Source of the DNA: Paraburkholderia sp. BL23I1N1
Lineage (GTDB): Bacteria > Pseudomonadota > Gammaproteobacteria > Burkholderiales > Burkholderiaceae
DNA: 64,000 bases
Direction: 5' to 3'
Assembly (NCBI RefSeq): GCF_003610295.1
Contig: NZ_RAPV01000004.1
Span: 62,001-126,000 of the forward strand
In this document: positions 56,695-64,000 of the stretch, one piece after another
How positions within the stretch are numbered: the stretch's first letter is position 1
How the letters are laid out: each line of letters opens with the position of its first letter
Notes under the pieces: model-generated
Seen by the model: only the letters and a program-made list of their open reading frames with translations
What the model was told of the DNA's origin: nothing
The model's database searches: none
Program-made: the position numbers and the translations under genes

Positions 56695-57072
56695 AGCCGC
56701 AGGTCAGCGGCGCCGATACTTTTGCCAGACAAAATGACGGGCTCGCCGTCGGGGCGTGGCATGCAAAAACTGATGCAAGGCATTCGCTTTTTTCGATTGC
56801 CCCATTTGTTTTGGCTAACTCTAATTCGCTTGCGGGCTGAGCGGACGTCATGTCCGACCGCAGGCCGGTTAGGTCATCGCGACGTCTAACAGCCGGCGAA
56901 CAATATCCGCTTGATGGGGGAGGGGCGGGTTAGTCCTGGAATCCGGAATTGACTCGAATCACCCTTGTCAGGCTGGTTATTCCGCAGGGACATGACCGAA
57001 GAATCCGGATGCCTGACGCAATGGATTGTCGTAGCAAAAGCCCTGGTCTTGATTCAATAATAAGGATTACAT
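56695..57072. other. Intergenic region upstream of the porin gene
   Basis: About 380 bases, no gene supported. AATAATAAGGATTACAT immediately before the ATG supplies the porin ribosome site (AAGGA). A TTGACT at about 56949 could be a -35, but no matching -10 is convincing. Confidence 0.4.
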
Positions 57073-58122
57073 ATGAGTAAGAAAATCGCTTTGGCTTGCG
57101 CTCTTGTTTTCTGTGGGGTGGCCCATGCGCAATCATCGGTGACGCTCTACGGTTTGATCGATGCAGGCATTACCTACACCAACAACCTGACCGGTTCCGC
57201 AGGAAACGGCAGCGCGCTGCAGTTTATCTCCGGCTCATCGCAAGGAGACCGCTGGGGACTGAAAGGAGCCGAGGATCTCGGCGGGGGAACCAGGCTGGAC
57301 TTTGTGCTCGAAAACGGATTCGTGCTCGCCAACGGCAAGCTCGGGCAAGGTGGCCGCATGTTCGGGCTTCAGTCCTACGTCGGCTTGTCAGGACCGTGGG
57401 GCGCGCTGACCATGGGACGCCAGTACGACCTGATCGGCTGGATTTTCCCGGCCTATGCCGTGGCATCGAATACGCCTGCCGGATTGCTTGCGTGGAGCCT
57501 GCCAACCAACGCGGCGGGCGGATACACGCTCGACAACCGCGTGTGGGGCGACGAAGTCGACAATTCGGTCAAGTACATGTCGCCGAATTTTGGTGGATTT
57601 TCATTTGGTGCGATGTACGGCTTTGGCAATATCGCCGGCTCGTTAGGGACCAACAGCAGCACCAATTTCTCTGTCAGCTACGATCATGGGCCGTTCAGCG
57701 CAACACTGGCATACATGGCGATTCACAATGTTACGACCTCGGAAAATTCGGTGGAATACGCTGGGGGCGCCGCGTATATGATCGGCAAAGTTCGAATATT
57801 CGGGCTCGTCACCGACGTTCAACTTTCCAGCGGAGCAAAGCAGCGAGCGACGACGTTCGAAGGAGGCGCGGCCTATACGCTGCGACCCGATCTCTCGCTC
57901 GCTGCCGGCTATCAGTTCCAGAAGCGGAATAACGACGTGGGAAGCGCGAATCAATTGACGTTGAGCGCGGACTATTTTCTTTCAAAACAGACGGACGTCT
58001 ATCTCGTTGGCGCGCTTGGCCACGATTACGGATATGGTGCTCAGGTTCAAGCCGGCTATGGGTCAGTATCGAGCACGTCGACTCAGGTTGCGGCGCGCGT
58101 AGGTCTGCGCCATAAGTTCTAG
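57073..58122 (+). CDS. Gram-negative trimeric porin (Burkholderia OmpC-like)
   Basis: 349 residues. The signal peptide is ALACALVFCGVAHAQ, and the mature start SSVTLYGLIDAGITYTNN is typical of burkholderial porins. Sixteen-strand barrel features follow, including RWGLKGAEDLGGGTRLDFVL, FGLQSYVGLSG and TMGRQYD near the constriction loop. The C-terminus ends QVAARVGLRHKF with the required terminal Phe for outer-membrane assembly. It allows diffusion of small hydrophilic solutes. Its place beside the betaine region or the tannase is not informative about substrate. Confidence 0.92.
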   Translation: MSKKIALACALVFCGVAHAQSSVTLYGLIDAGITYTNNLTGSAGNGSALQFISGSSQGDRWGLKGAEDLGGGTRLDFVLENGFVLANGKLGQGGRMFGLQSYVGLSGPWGALTMGRQYDLIGWIFPAYAVASNTPAGLLAWSLPTNAAGGYTLDNRVWGDEVDNSVKYMSPNFGGFSFGAMYGFGNIAGSLGTNSSTNFSVSYDHGPFSATLAYMAIHNVTTSENSVEYAGGAAYMIGKVRIFGLVTDVQLSSGAKQRATTFEGGAAYTLRPDLSLAAGYQFQKRNNDVGSANQLTLSADYFLSKQTDVYLVGALGHDYGYGAQVQAGYGSVSSTSTQVAARVGLRHKF

Positions 58123-58364
58123 CGCCATGCTTTCAACAGGAGCAGTTCGTTGCACCTGGTTTCCGGAACTAGGGAGCGCATTGGAATCTCGTGAGAAACG
58201 TGCTGCGTCTGTCGAATCATGCTGTTATCCCATTCTGCTTCGGTGTCCGGCGTAGACCTTTCGTGCGTCCAATCTCGGTCAATCTTACGTTCGGCGACCC
58301 TTCCAGCAAGTCCCATAATATCTCGCCGCCTACTTCGGCCCTAGCCTGCATGGCGGCGCGATTT

Positions 58365-58745
58365 TCAAGGTAACTGAGAGCACAAGCGACGGCACATGCG
58401 CTGAGGGCCATGTGGCAAAGTCACGCGGTGGCGCGGTGGGCACTCCGCAGACCCAGCCAACATTTTCGCCTGATACGAGGATCGGTTGCGGCCGGATCCG
58501 TCGCCCCCCGAGAGAGGCGTGACGATTTGATGGGATTCATGCGATTCGTGGATGTGCTTCCCCCTCGCAGGGAATACCGACGCGATCGTTGAACTGACCG
58601 CGGTGCCGGTCAACGATTGGAGGTCGTCCGTCAAGATCGATGCCTCGGCGCACGCGTAGTGTCCAATAACGTAGACGATTCCGTCCAGACTTCCACCGGT
58701 CAGGAGTGTCTCTAGCATCGCCTGTCGAATCTCAGCCGACAGCCC
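58365..58745 (-). pseudogene. Truncated gene fragment abutting an IS6 remnant
   Basis: On the minus strand a protein-like segment reads GLSAEIRQAMLETLLTGGSL, DGIVYVIGHYACAEASILTD and DLQSLTG. Before it the frame enters the IS6 debris, and after about residue 70 composition degrades. The pattern is weakly reminiscent of the ligase part of ADP-forming acyl-CoA synthetases, but I cannot assign it. It is probably the stump of a gene interrupted by the insertion element. Confidence 0.3.
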
Positions 58746-58804
58746 AAAGGGTTTTGTTCCGATAAGGGAATCGAGATGGACGAAAGCGCAATGCCTGGTA
58801 TTTC

Positions 58805-59028
58805 TTAAGTTGCAAGCAAGTGGAACTGCTGGGCAGCAGAAGCACGGCGTTCTCCGGCGCCTTTCATCTGCCCTTTCTTGATCATATGCATGACCTTGAT
58901 GGCGCCCAGAAGAATGCGGGCGCAGCGAAAATTCTTGAGCCCCAGCATGGGTCGCGGCGACGCTTGATCGCTCGATGGTCTTGGTCGGGTAACCGCTCGG
59001 ACCCATGGGTCGAGGTCACATTGACGAC
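58805..59028 (-). pseudogene. IS6-family transposase, degenerate C-terminal fragment
   Basis: On the minus strand, PDQDHRAIKRR is followed after a one-base shift by RPMLGLKNFRCARILLGAIK, VMHMIKKGQMK and SAAQQFHLLAT with a stop at 58805-58807. This is the characteristic end of IS6-family transposases, including the D-H-R-x-I-K-R region near the last catalytic residue. The N-terminal two thirds are missing and the frame is broken. Its upstream edge lies 5 bases from the end of the tannase gene. GGTTTTGTTCCGATAAGG near 58750 might be a worn terminal repeat. Confidence 0.75.
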
Positions 59029-59032
59029 CGCA

Positions 59033-60721
59033 CTAGTTTGAGCAAATGAAACTGGATGCAAGGTTCTGGTCGCCGCCGACGTACTTTGGCCACTGCGGAT
59101 ACTCGCACATTGGCCGAGTACGTCCGGCAGATGGCGGGCTAAGGTCGGTAATCGTCAGATTGCGCGGCTCCGTCCCGTTCGTGACCCAGTTGTCCAGGGC
59201 GGTCAGACCGTCGTACGAACCGTTGAACTGGCCGCCGGAACCGTGCGCCGCTCCTGGTACCAGGTAGAACTTAAGAAACTGACTGAGCGGACCCTGACCG
59301 AACCGCGATACCAGGCGGTTATAGTAATCAATCGTCAGCTGAGCCGGAATGAACTGATCGGCTTGCCCGTGCTGCAGAATTATCTTGCCGCCGCGACTTT
59401 GAAATTGTGTCAAGTCAGTGCTCGTGCTATCCATGAGCGCACTTATGGCCTGGACACGTGCTGTCAGTGGCCCAGGATCCGCAGGGTCGAACCCGAGAAT
59501 GCTCAAGCTAGGATCGCGAGCAATTGCAAACCTGAGCATATCGTTAGAGAACGTATAGAAAAAAGAAGTTTTGCCGTTCACGCCGGGTTCGATCGTGGCA
59601 TCGGCAGCCGAGGCGCCCCATGCACCGCTGGACCAGAAGTCCGACCCGGAGAAGACGTTGTATGCCGGGAAAGACCGGATTCCGTTTGCCAGATCAAAAC
59701 TGGTGCTTAAGGGTGTTCCGGCAGTCGTCACCGTAGCAATCTGCGTGTCGGACAGGCAGGCGTCACCGGTATCGGCTCCGCCCGGGCAGCGGATGATCTT
59801 CGGGTCAAAGACGCAAGCTGACGGGTTACTGATCAGACCATCGGTGGCGCCGTCCAGCGCATCACACTGCTTCATGACCGCTGCCCGAAGTACCGCCCCC
59901 TTGGCAGCGTTGACGTATCCGCCCGGGGACAGGAATGCTTTGGAAATTCTGCCCATCTGAAGCCATAGTCCCGTGATTCCGGACGCGGGGTACGTCGCAA
60001 TAATGCCGTCGTAGTCCATTGGAAACCGCTGCGCAGCGATCAGAGCCTGGCGGCCGCCGCCTGATCCCCCGATGAAATAACTATGGGCAAACGCCGAGCC
60101 GTACCGTGCCTTCGCGACGTAGGCTGCAAAGTCGTGCGTTTTCTTAATGTGGTCCACGGAGTAGTTGGCGAGTGCCTCATCATTTGCTGCAAAGGAACCA
60201 TCGAAGGAGTTTCCGACGTGGCCACCGTCGCTCCCGAAAGTCACATAACCTCTGCGCAATGGGGTTGTAACACCTGCGGGTTCGGCTGAGCGCGAGAACC
60301 CATCGACGGGCGCGCCCGCTGTAGCCGGAATGGACCCGTCAAAGCCCCCGCCTCCGAAGTGAACGGACTTGCCGTTAAAGTTGGTCGGCAGGTCGATCTC
60401 CACGCGAATATCGGGCGCCTGGAAATCCACCGGATGTATATTGCCGAGCACTTTGCAGTACTCGCCGCTCGTATTACCGGAGGCCGTTGCTGATACGAAT
60501 GTCGCGGACGAGATGGTCGCTCCGGTCGTGGGCAACCCGATCGAGGCCGGTGGAACGGTCATGCCAGCCAACTCACTGCACATCGATGCGGGCGTTTTTA
60601 CAGCCGTGCTAGCCAAGCTGGAGTCATTGCCGCCGCCGCAGCCCGCTGTAATCACAGCTGATACCACTGCCAGGGCACTAACAATCGCCCAGGTACGGTC
60701 GATTCCTAACCGAGTTTTCAT
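59033..60721 (-). CDS. Tannase/feruloyl esterase-family lipoprotein
   Basis: 562 residues. A lipobox ITAGC (Cys at about residue 28) marks an outer-membrane or periplasmic lipoprotein. The alpha/beta-hydrolase elements are the nucleophile Ser in FIGGSGGGRQALIAAQRFP, an Asp in LQHGQADQFIPA and a His in VPGAAHGSGGQF. Paired Cys residues typical of tannase-family enzymes (CDALDGATDG, ACLSD, CPGG) should form disulfides. It would cleave aromatic esters such as gallate or ferulate esters. GGAGAC precedes the ATG. Its partner may be the acyl-CoA synthetase at the right edge, which could activate the released acid. Confidence 0.88.
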   Translation of the reverse strand: MKTRLGIDRTWAIVSALAVVSAVITAGCGGGNDSSLASTAVKTPASMCSELAGMTVPPASIGLPTTGATISSATFVSATASGNTSGEYCKVLGNIHPVDFQAPDIRVEIDLPTNFNGKSVHFGGGGFDGSIPATAGAPVDGFSRSAEPAGVTTPLRRGYVTFGSDGGHVGNSFDGSFAANDEALANYSVDHIKKTHDFAAYVAKARYGSAFAHSYFIGGSGGGRQALIAAQRFPMDYDGIIATYPASGITGLWLQMGRISKAFLSPGGYVNAAKGAVLRAAVMKQCDALDGATDGLISNPSACVFDPKIIRCPGGADTGDACLSDTQIATVTTAGTPLSTSFDLANGIRSFPAYNVFSGSDFWSSGAWGASAADATIEPGVNGKTSFFYTFSNDMLRFAIARDPSLSILGFDPADPGPLTARVQAISALMDSTSTDLTQFQSRGGKIILQHGQADQFIPAQLTIDYYNRLVSRFGQGPLSQFLKFYLVPGAAHGSGGQFNGSYDGLTALDNWVTNGTEPRNLTITDLSPPSAGRTRPMCEYPQWPKYVGGDQNLASSFICSN

Positions 60722-61435
60722 TCACGTCTCCAAATAGTTCTAACCGTGACTTCCTGCCACGGGTTTATTAATTTTTCGCCTGTTCGAGCCAGTGAATGCA
60801 GAAGCAGTGTCAGTCATTTCACGCTCTTAAGCGAGCCTGCGTTCATTTAAGGTACGAGGCGACTCGTTAAGTGTCAAGAAAATCCGAGTTGGGGCAAACC
60901 CGTGACTGGCCACCGACTTTCTGCTTCTGATACGCACGGACGCGCCAGAATATGAGTCATCCGCCTGCATGGGAGAGATTCAGCGGGGTTTCGGTCCACA
61001 TCGAGCGAGGATGCGCTATTTGATTGCGTCCGCGCTGAACTCGCCTGATGTCCGGAGGGATCTGTTTAACGGCGAGCCGCAAAGAAACAGGGTGCGGACG
61101 CAAGGCCGATGGGTGCATCCTTTGGAGGGGAGCAGGAGAGAGAAAACGCAGGTGCGACGGCTCGTTTCACTGAGTCTGGAAGCGATATGCTCGCGGAACG
61201 TCAGGCGCAAACGATGACGCGCCGACCGCAGGGCACGTATGGGTTGCCTATTTAGGGCTGCCGTACCCGATAACCTCGCTGGAGGCTCAGTCATTTTCGC
61301 GCTCACCGACCATTCGGTGCGCTGGCTTGACTTCCCCGGGCCTCCACTGCGCGCGCGGATCGTCGCGAACCGTTGCTCGAGCGTGCCCGAGGACCGCCGT
61401 CGCCAAGCCAGCAGAACGGCGGGATTCAGGTTCGC
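60722..61435. other. Intergenic region without supported gene
   Basis: About 710 bases. Short open frames on both strands are Arg-rich and lack family resemblance. Presumably it contains the tannase promoter near 60740-60900, an AT-richer part. No terminator with a U-tract was seen after the TetR gene at 61436. Confidence 0.4.
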
Positions 61436-62116
61436 CTAAGGGCGGCTGGAACGCGGAACGAGGGCGATCGTATCGTCCACAGGCTCGAAAGCTAACGGAC
61501 TGCCGGAGACGCCCCGCAGGCAGAAGCTAATGATCGCAGTTGCATGAGTGGTCATCTCCTGACCATCGTTGGGCGGGTTATTGGTCAGCGGTACCACCAG
61601 GCCCTCAAACAGACAGCCGACGATGCAGTCCGCTGACGATCCCGCGCTTTGGAGGGGGAATTCTCCGGCCGATATTCCCTGTTCGATGATGGTCTTGAAG
61701 ACCCGTGACAATGCACGGTGATAGATCAGACGGGCTGCTTCGACATCCGGTTCGACCGGCTCGGCTACCAATGCGTAGGCGAGGCGTCGACCACGCAAAG
61801 CTCTAGAGGCGAACGTCCACGCTGCAGCGCCAAGTCGTTCACGCGCGGTGCCGTCACGCATCGCAATTCCAGCCACAACGTCCACCTCCCGTTGCGCGGT
61901 TGTTTTCACGATCTCGACCATCAACTCGGTCTTCGAAGGAAAGTAGCGATACAGAGTCCCAATTGCTATCCCTGCCGCGTCGGCGATGGACGACATCTGA
62001 GCTTCGCGGAATCCAGCTTCGGCAACAAGCCCTCGCGCCGCTTTGAGGATCAACGGATATTTGTCTGCTCCGCGACGACGGATGCGCACGCGCGGCACGC
62101 CAGCTAAGTGTTGCAT
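61436..62116 (-). CDS. TetR-family transcriptional regulator
   Basis: About 226 residues. The DNA-binding domain reads YPLILKAARGLVAEAGFREA and SSIADAAGIAIGTLYRYFPS then KTELMVEI, followed by a helical ligand domain (TAQREVDVVAGIA, ALVAEPVEPDVEAARLIYH). It is divergent from the acyl-CoA synthetase gene, which it probably controls. ATG 62116 is chosen; an upstream TTG at 62170 is open but unlike the family. A sigma70-like promoter for the divergent gene lies in the 281-base gap. Confidence 0.87.
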   Translation of the reverse strand: MQHLAGVPRVRIRRRGADKYPLILKAARGLVAEAGFREAQMSSIADAAGIAIGTLYRYFPSKTELMVEIVKTTAQREVDVVAGIAMRDGTARERLGAAAWTFASRALRGRRLAYALVAEPVEPDVEAARLIYHRALSRVFKTIIEQGISAGEFPLQSAGSSADCIVGCLFEGLVVPLTNNPPNDGQEMTTHATAIISFCLRGVSGSPLAFEPVDDTIALVPRSSRP

Positions 62117-62295
62117 TCCAGTTCCGCAGTTTTTCTCTATCTCGGGCTTTCCGGCGTTGGACCGCGACAAAGCGGCACGACCCTATGACGGGCGGGAGTC
62201 GCCTGCGCATTATGTCATGACGGGTCGCCCGATCCCGAAAACGACTTCGGCTTTGCGGGAGTCTTCGCTCGGTGTTAATACTGATGCCGGTTCAA

Positions 62296-62324
62296 TTGAC
62301 AGTTTCCCCACCGACACATATCGT
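62296..62324 (+). promoter_or_regulatory. Putative promoter of the acyl-CoA synthetase gene
   Basis: TTGACA (62296-62301), 17 bases, TATCGT (62319-62324). The -35 is perfect and the -10 matches four of six consensus bases. It lies 74 bases before the start codon in the divergent TetR/synthetase gap. Confidence 0.4.
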
Positions 62325-62397
62325 TAACTGTAATTGTGATTCGCTTAATAGCAAACACCGCTATCACGAATGTCGGGGCAAACGTCAGGAGATAGAG

Positions 62398-64000
62398 ATG
62401 GATCTAAGCGCGTCGCACACGGACACAGCAAAACGAATACATGAACTGCGTGGCACCTACGGCGATGGGAACGCGAGCCTTGCCTGGTTACTGTGCGACC
62501 GACACGATCCTGAAAGTGTCGCGTATGAGATTGTCGACGCAAACCTCACGGTGGAACGATTGACGTACAACGATCTGAAACGGGAGTCGCAAGCGTTCGC
62601 TGCGGGACTCGCATCGCTTGGCGTGAGCCCCGGGGATCGTGTCGCAACACTTGCCGGGAAAAGCAGGGAATACCTTATCGCTTTGATGGGTATCTGGAGA
62701 ATCGGCGCAGTACATGTTCCGCTCTTCACCGCGTTTGCCACCCCTGCCATCGCTCTGCGGTTGTCGGGCAGCAACACGAAGGTAGTTATTTGCGACGCAA
62801 CGCAGCTATCCAAACTGCTGCCAGATGAGAACGTTCCGGAAACCCCGGCCTATCGGGTGATTGTAATTGGCGGTTCAGACGGGGATATAACGAACGGACT
62901 CTTCTGCAGCTTCCAGTCAGTAGTCGAGGCTGACAGTCCGCAGGTAACGCCGGCTGCGCTCGGCGGAGATGCTCCGTTCATTCATATCTGTACATCAGGC
63001 ACGACCGGTCGCCCAAAGGGCGTGGTCGTTCCAACCCGCGCGCTTGCATCGTTTCACGCCTATGTCGAGTTCGGCATAGGCCTGCGGCACGACGATGTCT
63101 ATTGGTGCGCCGCCGACCCGGGTTGGGCATACGGGCTCTATTTTGGCATTCTGGGTTCGCTTTGCACCGGCGTCCAGAGCGTTCTTCTTAAGGCTGGTTT
63201 TGATGCGCAGACCACCTATCGAGTCCTTACCGAGCGGAATGTCACCAACTTCGCTGCAGCGCCGACGGTCTACCGGTCTCTGCTCTGTTCCGAACATCAA
63301 CCGCCCGCTGGCCTGAAATTGCGGTGCGCCTCCAGCGCAGGAGAACCGCTCACTCCGGACGTGAACGGATGGGCAGTGGGTGCACTTGGTGTGCAGGTCT
63401 TCGATCATTACGGGCAGACGGAGGCAGGCATGCTCATCAATAACCATCATGACGAACGCCTGGCTGGCCCGGTCAAGGAGGGGTCCATGGGCATTCCACT
63501 TCCAGGGTGGAAGGCGGTTGTGCTTGACCGGGATGAAGACACCGAGATTGCAACTGGTGAGGTCGGCCGCGTTGCCTTCGTCGTGGAGGATAGTCCCCTG
63601 GCATGGTTTCGAGGTTATGAAAAAGACCCTTCGAAGAGCGCCGAGAAGTTCACCGGCGATGGCAAATGGTACCTGTCGGGCGACCTGGGCCGTGCAGACG
63701 AGGACGGCTACTTTTTCTTCTCCTCGCGCGAGGACGACGTCATCATCATGGCGGGATATCGGATTGGTCCGTTTGAAGTGGAGTCCGTCATTGCGGCGCA
63801 TCCGGCCGTTGGAGAGTGCGCCGTGATCGCGGTACCTGACAAGGTTCGGGGAGAAGTCCTCGAGGTTTATGTCGTCCTGCGCCATTCGTACACGCCGGCG
63901 CCTGTCATTGAGGCGGAAATCCAGCAATGGGTAAAGACGCACTATGCAGCTCACGCCTATCCTCGCCGCGTTCATTTTGTAGACCAACTCCCAAAAACAC
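62398..64000 (+). CDS. AMP-forming acyl-CoA synthetase (cut by the right edge)
   Basis: The frame runs open from ATG 62398 to the window end (534 codons, no stop), so the 3' end is missing. AGGAGA lies 5 nt before the ATG. The A3 motif is ICTSGTTGRPKGVVVPTRA. WCAADPGWAYGLYFGILGSL is typical of acetyl/propionyl/medium-chain acyl-CoA synthetases. A5 is YGQTEAG, A7 is YLSGDLGRADEDGYFFFSSR and A8 is MAGYRIGPFEVE; the A10 lysine would be just beyond the edge. It forms an acyl-CoA from a carboxylate. Being divergent from a TetR gene and near a tannase, an aromatic or short-chain acid is possible. Confidence 0.9.
   Translation, partial: MDLSASHTDTAKRIHELRGTYGDGNASLAWLLCDRHDPESVAYEIVDANLTVERLTYNDLKRESQAFAAGLASLGVSPGDRVATLAGKSREYLIALMGIWRIGAVHVPLFTAFATPAIALRLSGSNTKVVICDATQLSKLLPDENVPETPAYRVIVIGGSDGDITNGLFCSFQSVVEADSPQVTPAALGGDAPFIHICTSGTTGRPKGVVVPTRALASFHAYVEFGIGLRHDDVYWCAADPGWAYGLYFGILGSLCTGVQSVLLKAGFDAQTTYRVLTERNVTNFAAAPTVYRSLLCSEHQPPAGLKLRCASSAGEPLTPDVNGWAVGALGVQVFDHYGQTEAGMLINNHHDERLAGPVKEGSMGIPLPGWKAVVLDRDEDTEIATGEVGRVAFVVEDSPLAWFRGYEKDPSKSAEKFTGDGKWYLSGDLGRADEDGYFFFSSREDDVIIMAGYRIGPFEVESVIAAHPAVGECAVIAVPDKVRGEVLEVYVVLRHSYTPAPVIEAEIQQWVKTHYAAHAYPRRVHFVDQLPKT

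Noticed and set aside
62995..63987. 330-codon open frame on the minus strand
   Set aside because: Antisense to the acyl-CoA synthetase, whose frame is open to the window end with all core motifs.
1..64000. CRISPR arrays or long tandem repeats
   Set aside because: No regularly spaced repeated unit was noticed; the only repeats seen are the paired hairpins, operators and coding low-complexity runs.

Overview
The window looks like a chromosomal segment from a Burkholderiaceae bacterium (Burkholderia / Paraburkholderia / Caballeronia type). The evidence is the GC-rich coding bias, a Burkholderia-type trimeric porin, a YjbH-type exopolysaccharide (EPS) protein, heterotetrameric sarcosine oxidase genes in the order B-D-A-G, a DUF1488 protein, and many LysR, AraC and TetR regulators. 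This is inference from family recognition; no database search was run.

Layout. (1) 1-18.8 kb is an EPS locus. It holds glycosyltransferases, two left-handed beta-helix acyltransferases, a frameshifted GT2 gene, a WcaI-type glycosyltransferase, a secreted beta-helix (pectate-lyase-like) protein, a Wzy/WaaL-like polymerase or ligase, a small secreted Ser/Gly-rich protein, UDP-glucose dehydrogenase and GDP-mannose mannosyl hydrolase. After gene-poor spacers come a YjbH-family protein, a lipoprotein, a small membrane protein and an AraC/DJ-1 regulator. (2) 18.8-25.2 kb is gene-poor and rearranged: orphan small ORFs, an IS6-family transposase remnant, DUF1488 and a large tyrosine recombinase. Two related double-hairpin elements, at 12.7 and 20.6 kb, end in minus-strand terminators that have no upstream protein gene.

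(3) 25.2-35.9 kb is a LysR-controlled catabolic operon: aldehyde dehydrogenase, a PotD-like binding protein, two permeases, an FAD oxidoreductase, an ABC ATPase, a CaiC-like acyl-CoA ligase, and an amidohydrolase-fold protein that has lost nearly all its metal ligands. I do not recognise the pathway as a described one. (4) 35.9-37.0 kb is a scar with fragments of a transposase and of malonate decarboxylase alpha (mdcA).

(5) 37.0-56.7 kb is a complete glycine betaine catabolic region. It contains a LysR regulator, betaine monooxygenase (oxygenase and reductase), a DAO-GcvT dimethylglycine dehydrogenase with its own EtfBA, a betaine-type ABC importer, and a FolB-like protein lacking the catalytic lysine. 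Convergent to these are soxBDAG, purU and folD. Betaine would be demethylated stepwise to glycine, with one-carbon units passed to tetrahydrofolate and released by FolD and PurU. A TetR gene diverges from purU, with two near-identical palindromic operators between them. (6) 56.7-64 kb: a porin, IS6 and gene debris, a tannase/feruloyl-esterase lipoprotein, a TetR regulator, and an acyl-CoA synthetase cut by the right edge.

I found no rRNA, convincing tRNA or CRISPR array.
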